The notes under the pieces are model-generated. The model had not been told where the DNA came from. It was given only the letters and a program-made list of their open reading frames with translations, and searched no databases. A stretch of 64,000 nucleotides of DNA, taken from contig NC_092574.1 in NCBI RefSeq assembly GCF_037975245.1, positions 884,001-948,000 of the forward strand, read 5' to 3'. Each line of letters opens with the position of its first letter. The stretch's first letter is position 1. This stretch comes from Apostichopus japonicus. Taxonomy: Eukaryota > Echinodermata > Holothuroidea > Aspidochirotida > Stichopodidae. Made by a program: the position numbers and the translations under genes. Positions 33,794 to 46,600 of the stretch are shown one piece after another.

Positions 33794-35094
33794 CTGCAAA
33801 GAATATTATGGATGCAGTTTTAAGTCCTTAAAACCCTCAATGAATGATAAAATATTGTATTAAAGTTTGCGTACATTTGTTGCTGGTTTGGTTACAAAAT
33901 ATTTCAAACAAAAAAACTTGCTACAGTATTTTGCCTAGGTACAGTAAGAGAAAACTGAAGAAAATGATTTTGTTTTGTTCTGATAAACACAAAGGTAAAT
34001 TAAAATTCTTATTTATGATATATGCTAACATATTTTCTACATGAAATCAGTTTTATTCATCACACGATGTCATCTTTTAGGATTTCTGTGAACAATGACA
34101 CAGTTTTATTAAATTTTTTGTAAGACTTGCAGCCTACAGTATGTGTTGAACGTAGTTGATCAAACAGAGTAAAAAATTAAATCACGCAACAGAAGTTACG
34201 GGAAGGATAGGCTATTTTTTTTCCATAAATTGCTGGCATACATTTCATGCATATCAATTTGGTGTGGAATTTGATTGTTGGTTTAAAATATAAGAATCCC
34301 ACTGAAAAATAATACAACGGCTTTTATCCATAATCGTCACAGGAAATTCCAAATATGTTCAATGATGTAAATTGTGATTGAAAAGGCCTTAATAACGTTA
34401 TGATGCGTGTACAGTTATGTCATGATGGGTAATAAGGATTGACACAGTTATAGTAAGGCTAGATCTGGAAGCAAATTTTGATAATGTGTTTTGTTTCTAT
34501 ATGAATAAGGAATATACGAAATGTTTACAAATTTGTTATAGGCTCTCTCAAAATGTTTTTGGGCTACTGCAATCTCTTTAAAAATTGTTGAGCACTGGTT
34601 GGCCAGAAACTCAATGGTTTTGAAATTTGTAATGTTTAGCCTACTCTTTAAAAATGATTTAGAACAAACTTCTGATGATTTTCTCGTTTTCTCGTTTTTA
34701 GATACTGTCTTGCCTGTTTTACGTATTTAATTGTGGAGGGATATGCTGTTTAAAGAACTAACAACTAACTATTCAGTCTGTTTGAACGTATTTTTCGAGG
34801 ATGAAGCTGTATCTTAACATCTACTTTTTGTGTTAACTCTATCTCAACTTTGCTATAAGCCTAACTGTTAGGCCTATGCACAGACTATACCTTTACAAGT
34901 CCATGGAGAACGGATCTAGTCCAAACCTAGTACAGTATGGAGCATGTAAGTTATACAGCATTAAAGCCCACATGACAGAATTTTTTTTGTTGGAGCCACG
35001 GGTGCTGAACAAATTGAAAGAACTATCTATTGTTCTTTAAGACAAACGAAGCCTGCTAACTTCAGCTTTCCTTATGGATTCTCCTCCTACATAA

Positions 35095-35690
35095 ATGTTC
35101 AGTAATCAGGGCAAGTTTACACACTTAGAACAGACTATCGTAAATATGCCAAACTTTTGTTTCATAGCCCTACAGGAAACAAAGATTCAAAAATACGTAT
35201 GTCAGTCATGGAACGACGAGATCCCACAACACTTGGTCACCGATGAGGCCTTACAACTGGAGAATTTCTATATGTTTCGCTATGACAGGGAGTACTCGGC
35301 AAATGGTGGAGGTCTAATAACTTATGTTTCTAAAGAATGGGCTATTTGCCGCCCCAAAGTATCTGTAACCTTATCAACGCCGGACATTGAGCTACTGGCT
35401 GTGAGTGCCCGTCCCCGTTTTTTGCCGAGTGGTGCAAGCAGTATCATCATTGTCAACATTTATACCCGTCCTACCCTGTACATCAAATTTTCCAGTTGCC
35501 GATGCAGAGATGAAGAAGGCACTAACAAAAATTTTGAAAAACAACCCACGATCTAACGTCATCATTTTAGGGGGCATCAACAGAAACAGAATTCCTCTCC
35601 TTGAGACTATGGGCTACAAAAACCTTGTCAACTTCATCACATCCAAGATCACAGGCTACTTTGGATGCTGTGTATGTCAAAGACGATAAC
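35095..35690 (+). pseudogene. LINE apurinic-type endonuclease domain
   Basis: The first frame (35095-35556) has FIALQETKI, MFRYDREYSANGGGLITYV, ELLAVSARP and IIIVNIYTRP, which are strands of the endonuclease/exonuclease/phosphatase fold of LINEs. The frame shifts near 35480 and continues as SNVIILGGINRN (usual form GDFN) at about 35555. Later catalytic motifs (SDH) are visible only in other frames near 35725. Confidence 0.8.
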
Positions 35691-36340
35691 TACTGTACCA
35701 AGCTAGGAAACTACATTCCATAGCCACATCTGACCATATCAGCATATGCGTCATACCAAAGTACACAGAGAAACATCGCCTGTTCCAAAAGAAGACGAGA
35801 ATAAGGGAGAGGGACATTAGTAAGAACAATATCAAGAACTTAAGAGAAATGTTGGACTCAACTGACTGCCAGAGTATTTTTACAGAAAACTGTAATACCT
35901 TGCATGAGCTAACTGAAGTGGTTTCATGTTACATTAACTTCACAAGTGATATGCATCCCACATAAGATTATATCTGCCTCGGAGATGATGAAGAGATTAC
36001 CAGCAGATGAGACAATAAAGAAATTAGAAAGGGAGAAGATGAAAGCAATCGAAACTGGTGATACTACAAAGAGAAACAGCTTTCAAGAAAAATCAATAAG
36101 CACGTACTGTACACAAAAATAGATCTATATATTTAGAGAAAGTTACCTCAAATTCTAATTCTCTGTGGAGCCTGCTAAACTCTATTAGCAAACCCGGTGA
36201 CCATCACAAAAACTTGATATCTAGTGAACTTGGAGTTGAATTAAATGAACATTTTGGATGTTTTAACAGTGCTGTTAATAAGGATGTTAATTTGATCTTA
36301 CCAGAAAGAACTTATGATATACCTGTAGTTTTTGTAAAGA

Positions 36341-37780
36341 ATGAAGGAAGTTAACAAATATTTTAGCCTGGTTAAAAGTGGAATTGCCTCAGGTTTCGAC
36401 AACATCTCGTGGTGGGTTTTCAAATATTGTTCTGAAGAACTGTCAAGTATTTTTGCAACTATTTTTAATAGAAGTATTAATGAGAGTCTGATTCCATCTT
36501 CGTGGAAACATGCTAAAACGTCGCCTGTTCCTAAAACAGGTAATCCCATTTCAGTTAAAGACTATAGACCAATAGATATTTCAAGTATTGGATTTAACTG
36601 CATGCAGAAAATTCTACTCTCATACATAATGCAGTCTGTCATTGAACATGGAGACAACAATCAATTTGCCTACAAAAAGGGAGTTTCATGCATTGATGCC
36701 ATACTTGCTCTTGTACATGACATTGTTTCGGGGCTAAATCAGAAAGACACAACATTGTCAAAAGTCCTTTTCTTAGATTTTTCAAGCGCATTTAATACGG
36801 TATTGCCTAATCGCCTAATTCAAGATCTATGTAGCTTTATTGAAGAACCATGGCTTATTCATTGGCTTGCAAACTTTGTACAAGGCTGGTCTAGGCAAGT
36901 GAAATTACAGAAGGGATTTTCTTCTAAATCGGATATTAAAATTGGCGTTCCTCAAGGGGGTCTCTATCGGCTCTACTTTTCACCGTTTACACGGATGAGA
37001 AACGCTCAGGTTCCAACTGCAATGTTATTAAGTATGCAGATGATACTGCTGTTTCCTGCAGAATCAGTACAAGCACACACAGTAAAGATCAAGATGATTA
37101 TCAGAACTTTATTTCTAGATTTGTTAGCTTGTGTGAGCAGAAAAATCTCATTTTGATCCAAATAAATCAAAAGAAATCTTGTTTGAAAATATAAATGTTA
37201 AGCACAAAGGTTTAATGATGTTAAAGAACAGAGAACTTTAAATCAGGGCTCGTGCGTTGAACGTTCCTCTAGCACTATGCATCTAGGAGTGTGCATTGAC
37301 GATAAGTTAACTTTTACAAATCATATCTCGAAAATGTTAGCTAAAGTGTATAAATATTGTTTCTACAAATTAGCATTCACTGTCCCATACTTTTCCAGTG
37401 ATACAATAGAAAGGGTGTTTGCGGCGTCTGTCTTGCCGATCCTAGTATATGCGGTTCCAGTGTGGTATCATTTTGTACACGTTAAAGATAAGAGAAGAAT
37501 AAGACGTTTTCTTAAATTTTGTTCAAAAATTTTCAGGCTTAATTATGAGAATCTTGTACATAGAGTCAATGAATCTGCTAGGAATGAATTTATACGAGTT
37601 GTCAAAAATATTCAAACTTCTAAAGAACATCCTCTACATTCCAAGCTCAACTCTCTGTGCACTAAAACAAATTATAATTTGAGAAATCCAAATATCACGC
37701 CATCTTTTAGAATTAAACTCTTTAAGAACTCGTTTATTTACAGAGCAGCCATTTTTGTACAAAATGGCTCCTTACAGTAG
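36341..37780 (+). pseudogene. LINE reverse transcriptase
   Basis: 36341-37156 carries KDYRPIDISS, QFAYKKG, VLFLDFSSAFNTV and GVPQGG. It then shifts frame, so the catalytic YADDT (about 37034) is in another frame, and a further shift follows near 37150. 37277-37780 carries the thumb and connection region (HLGVCIDDKLTFTNHI, RVFAASVLPILVYAVPVW) up to a natural stop. It is inactive because of at least two frameshifts. Confidence 0.85.
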
Positions 37781-38169
37781 ATCCTTTATTGTAGCTTTTT
37801 GATGTTTTAGAATTTTTACTCTTTAAGAACTTGTTTTATTTACAGAACAGCCCCATTTTGTAAACTGGTAAAGACAGCTTCCTAGATCCTTTGTTGTACT
37901 GTAGCTTCTTCATAATTTTGATAACTTTTGTAACGCTTTTTATGTTTTCACTATTAACTTAATCTCATTAACTTTTATATGTCTTAACCTGTATTTTGAT
38001 GTTCTGTATATTGTTATATTTTATCCTATATATAAATTTCTCTGTAAATTTATACTGGAATAAAGAAATGAAATAAAAAAAAATGAAAGATAAGGCAGGC
38101 ACTAAGAATGACCAGGGCAAAATAACGCAAAAAAAATGGGCAAGTTCATTTTTGCTTGAGACTGCAAGT

Positions 38170-38233
38170 CGAAACTAGGTCAGATTCCCGGCATGAGACG
38201 TTTCTTTGTGGGTGAGTCTTCACACCCTTTAAG
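38170..38233 (+). repeat. SINE-like repeat module, copy 1
   Basis: CGAAACTAGGT and GAGACGTTTCTTTGTG, then GAGTCTTCACACCCTTTAAG. This matches 52486-52549 closely. The GAGTCTTCA..CCTTTAA core also appears at 5-40 and, inverted, at 52147-52183. Confidence 0.7.
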
Positions 38234-39014
38234 TTACGAAGTTACGATCTCAGGGGCTTAGGCCTACAGATTTGTGTGTATAACATTTGTAGGTTAGCCT
38301 AAGTTAGACTTGCCTGGGTCATAAGTACAGTAATTCAGAAAACTGATTCAACGTCAGTAATACAGGTAAGCCACTTAAAAGCCAACAATCGAGATTAAAA
38401 CCAAGGTCACTTACATCAAATTACAGCTTTTGTGTGTCTGCAACGACAAATGTTTGGAGAAGTGGCGAATATCATGGTTTTGCTACGTCATACTGTACAT
38501 AGGCCTAGGTACAGCTTTTGATTTTGGTCAAAACACAGGAAGTCATATGATTTTACTTACTTTTGTTGTGTGGCGTGTCAGCTGATGTACTACAACCATA
38601 GAATCCTTATCAATTTCTATGAGTACAACCACTGATCCATGTGATCTACACTAACACCAATGAACTGTTGCCAAAAATAGATCTACAGATGAAACTTCAA
38701 TATATAGCAGGAACTTATTAGTCTGCGCAACTAACGTTGCATCTTTTGTATCAATTATATTTGAACCACAGATGCAGTTGTGTGACTTGAAACCGTGAGG
38801 TAGCAACGAACGTCAGCCTATGATAGCAAACCAAGCTATGTTTCCGTCGCAACTTCTGTTCGCTAACTTCTACAATATAAACAAAGCCAATTTAAATGCC
38901 CAACGGTCGTCAATGTATGATGCAGAAGGTGTAATATCTTTGATGTTATTACAGTAGCACACACGTCGTAAAGGACCCCTGAGTAACCTTATCGGAAGAC
39001 CGATAATATTCGAA

Positions 39015-39148
39015 ATGAAAGATACCAGAAAACATCATAAGAGTCAGTTTAATCAAAGCAGAAGTACTAATCAGAAGCTCAGATGGATTATTTCCACAGA
39101 AGCAAATGAAACCAGAAGCACAACAAAAGATTGCCAGTTCTTTTTCGG
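39015..39148 (+). CDS. Possible first coding exon of the PIP-box gene
   Basis: ATG at 39015 opens MKDTRKHHKSQFNQSRS..., about 44 codons up to TTTTTCG|GTAGGC near 39148. It ends in phase 1, which joins the exon at 42642 to make a Glu codon. Support is only the phase, the donor and the open frame. If correct, the Harbinger element lies in the intron that follows. Confidence 0.22.
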
Positions 39149-39783
39149 TAGGCTACATTTTTAAGTTCTACATACTGTATCAAACACTAGAGCCAGGCCA
39201 ACTATCACACGTAGTTAAATACTTGTTGTAGGCAGGTCTATGTGGCACACTCACTGTAGTAGCCAAATTTGCGTATTTCTTGAATTTTCTTCAATAATCA
39301 GTTTCACCATGCCAAGCCTATCTGGTTATGTCTTTGGATAGAGATTATCAGTGCTGCGAGGATTTCGGAAGGTAACTAGAGTAACCCTAGTTGAAAAGTC
39401 TGAATACCATGTTCATTAATGTTGCTGTGATAGCCAAGTACAATATCAGTTTAGCACGATTTTCTGCTTCCAATATCATTGCCAAATCAACCTAAAGGCC
39501 CTGTCACATCTCACGGGATTGCAATAACGGAGGGGGAATGAAGACAAAAAATGGCCCTCCGTTGATGTAGCATGGTGACTTCGAAGTTCGGACACTTAAG
39601 ACTTAAAACACCCCAAAACTAAATCTTCTGGTCTAAATCACCAGAAAATATACTTCATATGGTGGGAGAATTGTGTTATAGCACGATACACGGCCAAACT
39701 TTCTTTCCTGAAAACTGTTTTCACGTTGTTTTCCAAGAAGATTCTTCGTGATTGTGGAACTGGTATTTCTTTGCTAGAGTATT

Positions 39784-40031
39784 GCGAAGTTCGGACACGC
39801 AACCCACAGTGTGGCGCTGGTGATAAAATTGGTGGCGCAGTTGCTCTTTCAGTAATTATAACAGACTTCATAGATCTTCGTCATTTTATTGACAAATATG
39901 AAAGTAATTTCTTGCACACGGGTCATTTTGGAGAGAAAATAACTGTAGCTTCGTACTTTTTGGTGAAATTTGGCTCTTCCTGTAGGTTTTCATGGTGAAA
40001 TCGTGTATTTCTTAGGGTGTCCGAACTTCGC
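39784..40031. mobile_element. Nested foldback MITE within the Harbinger element
   Basis: 15-bp perfect inverted ends GCGAAGTTCGGACAC (39784-39798) and GTGTCCGAACTTCGC (40017-40031), with similar AGTAT words on each side. A third copy of the end (CGAAGTTCGGACAC) lies at 39574-39587. Confidence 0.75.
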
Positions 40032-40549
40032 AGTATGCCAAACTTCGCAATACTGACTATACTGTACGTTAGTATCCGTGTAGTCTGCAGTTCTCCTCCG
40101 TCTTTCTACGTAAACAGGAAGGTCCAGTTTGTCCGGCGTCGATTTTGAACATGCACAAAACTTGGAACGGACATCCACCGAAAAATGTCTCCGTTATTTA
40201 TTCATCACTAATCCGTTAAGCTTTGGTTTTATCAGTTTCTCATGCGTTTTGTTCGTCCTGTATGTGTTTGTCATACCGTACTTCTCCATTCGTCTCTGGT
40301 TAATATTGCTATTGCTCACCGGATCATTAACGGACAAAGAACGGATGAAACGTAGAAGTGCAGTACCTATACCGTATCTTCGACGGACTCTAACGTAGAA
40401 ATAACAGAAGTGTAAAGGAATATAACTGACAATGGACAGATAGGTAACGTACGTTACACAGGAGAAAGGGAAGAACTCAGGCCAGGAAAGTATAACAGAC
40501 GGGCATACAGTAGAACGAAGATGCAGCATACATCCATCTTGTTCACTCC

Positions 40550-40999
40550 ATGCCTCCCACGCCTCATTCTGCTCCTATAACCTCTACCGTCAACACCTAC
40601 ATCACGGACCCTTCAGAAAGATTGAAGCTTCAGACCACAGTGTCAGTATTTCAAGCACAGATGCTTATCATTGAAGCCAACATCAAGAACTATGAACAAG
40701 TCAAGAAGAGAAGGAAGAGACGTGCTCGGCGTAAATGCTAGTCTAGGGCCTGGCTTGGTCCATAGAGTAGACGGCAGTTTGGTCTTTACCACCAACTTAT
40801 GCAGGAGCTGCGATTGGAAGGCCAAAAATCTTTCATCAACTTCATGAGGATGCCCCCTGAAATGTTTGACAAGATGCTGCAGCGGGTGCGCCCACATATC
40901 ACAAAGTAGTACAAGTTCTTCAGGGCAACGATTGAACCTGGGATGAAATTAGCCAACACACTGAGACATCTGGGCAGGGACCTAACTAAGGCCTGATGA
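40550..40999 (+). pseudogene. Harbinger transposase fragment (HARBI1-like)
   Basis: The frame 40550-40740 ends in the basic KKRRKRRARRKC. Beyond a stop it continues SRAWLGP, stop, RRQFGLYHQLMQELRLEGQK, SFINFMRMPPEMFDKMLQRV, RPHITK, stop, YKFFRATIEPGMKLANTLRH. This order (R-x-WL, FG-Y-LM-EL, MRM, V-P-I-K, A-I-P-G-L-TLR) is the N-terminal part of PIF/Harbinger transposases. Three in-frame stops occur and the DDE catalytic part is absent, so it is inactive. A G-run (about 41001-41014) follows. Confidence 0.85.
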
Positions 41000-42641
41000 T
41001 TGGGGGGGGGGGGGGTGTAGTGGCTGAAAATATAACTGGATAGGTTTTGAAGCCAGAAAATTTCAACTGCTGCCTTGTACCCCCCCCAACCCCCGTGCTA
41101 CTCGTCAACAATGCGGTCAGTGTCAATCAGACACCCAATCGTTCGCGACTGCACTTTTGTTCCGAACTCTTTTCGATACATTTGTACCCACTGGCACTCA
41201 CTTCACAAACTTATTAGCCCCCCAACCCCCAACAAAATATTTTTGTAAAAATTCGGTCAATATGCTGATAACTTTTCGGGAACCTACTGAAAGAAAGATA
41301 ATTTGCAATGTAATTTTCAGTAGTTAAACTTATGTTATTATTACCATTGATATTGTAACGACTACCCGAATAATTATAACCAATATGGAAGGGTAATAAC
41401 AAGGAAACTGATTGTGTGTTATTAGCATGCGATGTAAAAACCAATGCATGCCTAAAAATTTTGTTTATATTTTTTATAAGTTGTTACAGCCCCCCCCCCC
41501 CAAAATCAAATTGGGCTCCTACGTCTATGACGGTAGTTCTATTACGCATTTTTTTGGAGTATCCAAAATCATACAAAGTTTTGTATGGTGGAGTGTAAGA
41601 ATCGCGAGATACTATTTCACATATTGGCAAGGAAAACGTGGTAAATATGACAGATTAAAGGTCAATTTTGACCAAACTTTTTCCATTTTCAGGTCATTCA
41701 CAATCATATGAATATGTCTAGATAAACTAGAGTGTGACAGTTGGAAATTCCGACTGTCGCACTCCAAATTTTCCGACTATCGTCATTTTTACCAAGTTTG
41801 GGGGGTGAGACATTCCCACACCCCCCTCTAGCGTCGTCCCTGCATCTGGGTCCCAGTACAGCAATATGTGGTTCGTTGGCGTGTACCCCACATCTCCGTC
41901 CTAGTTCGAGAGGTAAAAACATTTTGTGAGCTTGAAGGGTTCTGATTTTGAGGCACTCCGGAGGCCCAGGTTTTAGACTGTTTCTTCTCCGTTACTAGTC
42001 TGGTATGTCTGTTACTTTTCCAGTACTCCTACGTTTGGATGTTCTTTATTCGTTAATTGTCAGTTGTTATTTCCGTTACTATCCCCCGTTGGTGTTTGTT
42101 AGTTTATTTGTTGTTTCCATTGTTCGTCCGTTGCTGTCCGTCCCTTGTACGTTTGTGATCCGTTTTCACTTTTAAACTTCCGGTACGTAGCAACCCCCAG
42201 ATGCACGCGCGACACCTATTGCCAACGGAAATATCCGGATGACAGTTTTTCTCGCGTACTCTTGTCCTTTCGTGCAATCTGGTGAGATGTGACAGGGCCT
42301 TAAATGAAATGTTGATTATTTAATTGACCAACACAAGACATTTCACACAAAGCAAACTAGGTGTGCTTTTGCTTGCTTTAAGTTTGTTGGCAAATGGATT
42401 GTCAGATGAGAAGTCTAGAAAATGCCAATGGAGTTGGAATTGGGCGTGACTATAGCACCATACAATTTGTCAATATTTTGAAACGAAAAATCTCATAAAG
42501 GAACAACCCCAATGCTCATTGACAGTAGTTCTAAGCATATTTAAATGGCATTTGTATTTATGTAATACACTTATCCATTTCAATACACACATTTCAACAT
42601 TTTTCCAGTAAGATAATTTATAATGTTTGATTACTTTTCAG

Positions 42642-43623
42642 AAAGTGGCATCTCTAGAATGAATCAAAATGCAATTTCAACCAGGAAAAGAAACATGAGG
42701 CAGACCAATCTATGGAGGTATTTTAGAAGAAAACCAAGGACTAGAGGTACAGTACATGTTCCTCGTTTTCAAATTTTAAAGTCACACAAAGTTTTCAAAT
42801 ATGCGTGGATGCATACTTGGTTTCGACATTAGCTGATTGCAGCTAATTGTGTTCAAATAAGTTAGTAAAACTAAGTGCATGAAATGTTCAGTATGATCTC
42901 TCCAAGTATTTCTTCTTCCCCTAAAAATGTGTACTTAGATGTTGATTAGCCTTATCAGTGAATGATAGTAAAATATTCTATATATCTGATAGGTACTGTA
43001 CAGTATTCATCTTTGGTGAAATTATGAAACAAAGTCTTGATGTCTTTGAAAAGGAACAAAATTCAAGGTTTTCAAAACTTTTTGGACAGCAGTGCAACCA
43101 ACTAACAATATATTTACTGTGTCAAAGATTCTTTGAGGTTTGAACAGCTTTTTGTGTTTGGATATCAATTTCATTCAAACTCCACCAGAATTTCTCAAAC
43201 TTGAGTAAACTAAGATGCCCTCTGGAACTTATTCACCAAACAAAGGGTAATGCATTACAATGATGATTCCATTCAGTTTTCAGTAGATCGCCACCCAGTT
43301 AGTTACATTCAAATCTAGTTTGGAGGTTAATACCTGTGAGCTTTTGTGAAAGGCTAGCAAATTCCTTAAAAAGCCACAAATTTAGTGTAAAATGGTATAA
43401 TTTATCACTGTTGATTCCACTAGTTAACTACATACCAGGATCATTCTCCTTAAAATAACAAGTTATTGTTTCCTTACTTATAGATCAAGTCATGAGTATC
43501 AAGGAACACTGTATGCAGGAAACCACCAACCACATAGAGGGTGAAGCGACGTCCATTGGTATACCTTCTTCAGATCTTCACCAGGGGTTGCTAGCAGCAC
43601 TCCATAGCTTATGCCTGAAGTAA
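42642..43623 (+). CDS. Last two exons of an unidentified gene with a PCNA-binding-like motif
   Basis: Exon 42642-42746 (acceptor TTACTTTTCAG, donor AGAG|GTACAG) reads SGISRMNQNAISTRKRNM, then RQTNLWRYFRRKPRTR. Exon 43484-43623 (acceptor TTTCCTTACTTATAG) continues in phase with QVMSIKEHCMQETTNHIEG and ends HSLCLK, stop. Both exons are GC-richer than the flanks. QTNLWRYF fits the PIP box (Q-x-x-L-x-x-Y-F) used to bind the PCNA clamp, and the basic surroundings recall p21-type CDK inhibitors. That is inference only: no CDK-inhibitor domain was found. Confidence 0.5.
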
Positions 43624-46600
43624 TTTACAAAGTCTGTGAAGTGTGCTATTGTATCCAGGGTGTATTATACTTTAACTTCCCATATATATATATATTTTTT
43701 TTTTTGGAAGTTATCGATTCATATTCAATAGATCATGAAACAGAACTATTAATAACTTGTCCATTAATTTGCAAGGTGTCATTTGCTGCACAGTGAACTG
43801 ACCCTTCTCTTGTTGAGACACTGAATCTTTCAAATTGACTTTTGAAATGATAGCGATATGAGATCTGTAAATTGTGTAATTTGAAAGCATGAAATGTGTT
43901 TTAAAAGTCAGGAATTGGTTGTAGTTGGTGTTTAGAGGACAATTGCTATTCTTAGAGCAAAATGCAGACATCCACAAAAATATCATAAGTTGCTACGGTG
44001 GCAGAGGCATTTCCCACCCTTATTTCATTTTCAAGACAGAAAACAACGAAATTCAATCATCTTATTACTACTGTATTTGTACCGATAGAATAGATTCTTA
44101 CAATATTTTAACCACAATAAAACATGTTTTAAGAGTAGAAATTATGATACTTCTGTAGTTTTTCTGCATTGGATGTTCTTTGATTCCTTGTTAGTGATGG
44201 AAACCAATGGTTTGTGCAATAAAACATTGAGTTATTTATGTAAAACTTTTCTTATAAATTGCTTTATAAAGTAAATTAGATTAAACTGAATCTCAATTCC
44301 TAGTATCTTCATGTTAAACCAACTACTTAGGTCTATGCATTTTTAGTAATCAATGTTGCATCTAGGCCTATGTGAATGAATTAGGAAATAAAAAATATTA
44401 TTGGAGATAGGAAACTTGTACATATAACATTTTGATATTGAGGGTGGTAAGAAAAAGAACGAAGAGGTTTGATGTAAGGCTCTGTTAGTTTTAAATGTAA
44501 GTTATTGCAAAATTTTACTTCATTTAATCAATGTATTTATTAAGTGTATTTTTTTTTTATGATTTCATTTCTTAACAATTTTAGTCATAGTTTACACCAG
44601 AGAGCTTCAACAGAGAGGTCAAACATCTGCAGTTGCCTCTGACTTCGAAAGCTGTTGTTAGCATTTACTTTGATTGGACTATGGTTACACCATTTATTTA
44701 ATTTGAAGGTTTATTCCATTATTCTAAAAGCAGGATGTAAGACCATTACATTGGTCAAAAAAAAAAAAGAATTAGCAATATTTAGCAGAAGCTAATTCCA
44801 TTCTGGAATTAGTGTTGATAAATTGTTTAAGTGCTAGCGTGTGTTTAGGAGCACTTAATTTTGGAAATTCCTGGCATTGAATGCAATTTTCTTAAAGAGG
44901 GATAGTCTTTATAGTACGATGCAGTGCTTGGGAAGAATATTCACACAAGATTTATCACAAGCTAAGGCATTTGTTAAGCCCCCCCCCCCCCCCCCATTTG
45001 ACAACTTATGCACCTAGGAGATGTCACAACATTTTGCTCCTATTATGTTATTTTAAAATTACAAATTTTTAGGTGGTTTTCAGTAAACAGTTTCTGCCAT
45101 ATAATCTGCTACATAATCTGCAAAGTTGACATAAGACGGGCAAATAAATGTTCTCTTTCATTAAAACACTTGTTCTTTATTCTTTTTAACGTTGGCAATT
45201 AACATTTTGATCTAACAATTCAATGATGGAAGATAGATAGCCTTTAACTAAGCACTTTGCTCTGAAGTTATTATTTCACACTGAGAGTAGTCTTTAAAAG
45301 CATTTTATTTTCAGTTGATTTTGGATAAACTTATGAATCTCTTGATTAAAGAACAATTAAAACTCCAATGACAAAAAAAAAATGGAATTTTGAAAATTGA
45401 GAAAAAAGAAAAAATTGGAATCAAAAACAATTTTGAACAATACTCTTAACATTTTGGGTGTGTTTCACATTAAGCACAATAGCAAAATGTCCAGGGCAAA
45501 GAAATTCAGTCCAATTATTAATTTTTTTGTAACTTCTGTCAGGTTTGCAAAACAAATTGGCATACCTATAGATATTTGGATGATGTTCTAGCTATCAACC
45601 ATCGATTATGTGATTTCTACAGAATATGGATTCCTGGAGGGGCATTAGGGAAACCAACGTTAAAAAAAAAAAAAAAAATTACATATTAATTGTGACAACA
45701 GTCAATTTCCAGAACATGAGATTTCAAAATTGAAAATGTTTAGATGCAACTTGCAAGGCCTGGGAAGTGCAATTTCCAGCGATCTGGGCAGCATTTTCTG
45801 CCAAACTTTTGGTGCACCCTACGTGCCAACCTATGGTGGTGCTCCGCTTAGATAGTGGGCCTAATCGTGAAAGGGTCCCCAAAATATACTGGCCCCCAAC
45901 AAGCTAAATCCGTCCCTGATAGACTATATTGAATATGCCACCTTGAGGATCAATTCCAAAGTAATTAACACCCAACTTCACTGAATAATGGTTTCACTTC
46001 CTATTTAGAGTCTGTCCTTGCTTACCAAACATAAATACTGCCTCCTTTCCAAATTTGATACTTGCAAACTGAGGGCAGTGCCACTAATGGATTATTAAGT
46101 AGCCAATAACAGCCACTTGGTATCTCAGAGCTGTCTCTTGCATTCATGATCAACATTGCGCAAGCAGAAAATATTGTAGACCTCCCACAATGCAGGACAT
46201 TGATTGAAAATGTATGAATAAACATACAACAAATGGCCTACTCTGCACTTCCAAAATTTGAAAGTATTTTTGTTTTGCTTGAAGCAATCACCAGTTGGAT
46301 TTCATATTTACTAAATTTACATGACCACAACCAACTCTGTTCAAACGAGTCATTGGTGCAATAATCTGGGAAGGGGTAGCGGGAGGGGGACAATATGAGA
46401 TGTTGGCACTAACATAAGGCTAGGTCCAATTGCTTAGTTCAACAACTTGTTTTGAACATGTCTTGAAGTATCAAACAGGCAGCTCTTTGTCAGATGTTCT
46501 AGAGAAGTTACTATAGAAACTGCAAAAGGATGTCACACTTGTGAATGTCTAGGGAGAGATGGTTGCATGGTCAGCTATAACGGCTGCTGTTAGGTGATAT

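Larger units (their letters stand above)
35060..38090 (+). mobile_element. Decayed non-LTR retrotransposon (LINE, CR1/Rex1-like group)
   Basis: An endonuclease domain is followed by reverse transcriptase and a 3' region ending in an A-rich tail (ATAAAGAAATGAAATAAAAA, about 38060-38082). The frame is broken in several places. The 5' boundary is not defined. The RT motif LFLDFSSAFNTV and QFAYKKG resemble the CR1/L2/Rex1 group; the exact clade is not settled. Confidence 0.85.
39496..42300 (+). mobile_element. PIF/Harbinger DNA transposon, 2.8 kb, inactive
   Basis: Perfect 19-bp terminal inverted repeats AGGCCCTGTCACATCTCAC (39496-39514 and complement 42282-42300), flanked by TAA direct repeats (39493-39495, 42301-42303). 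The 3-bp TAA/TTA duplication is diagnostic for PIF/Harbinger. A broken transposase (40550-40999) and a nested foldback element lie inside. It sits within an intron of the plus-strand gene ending at 43623 if that gene has the upstream exon proposed at 39015. Confidence 0.93.
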
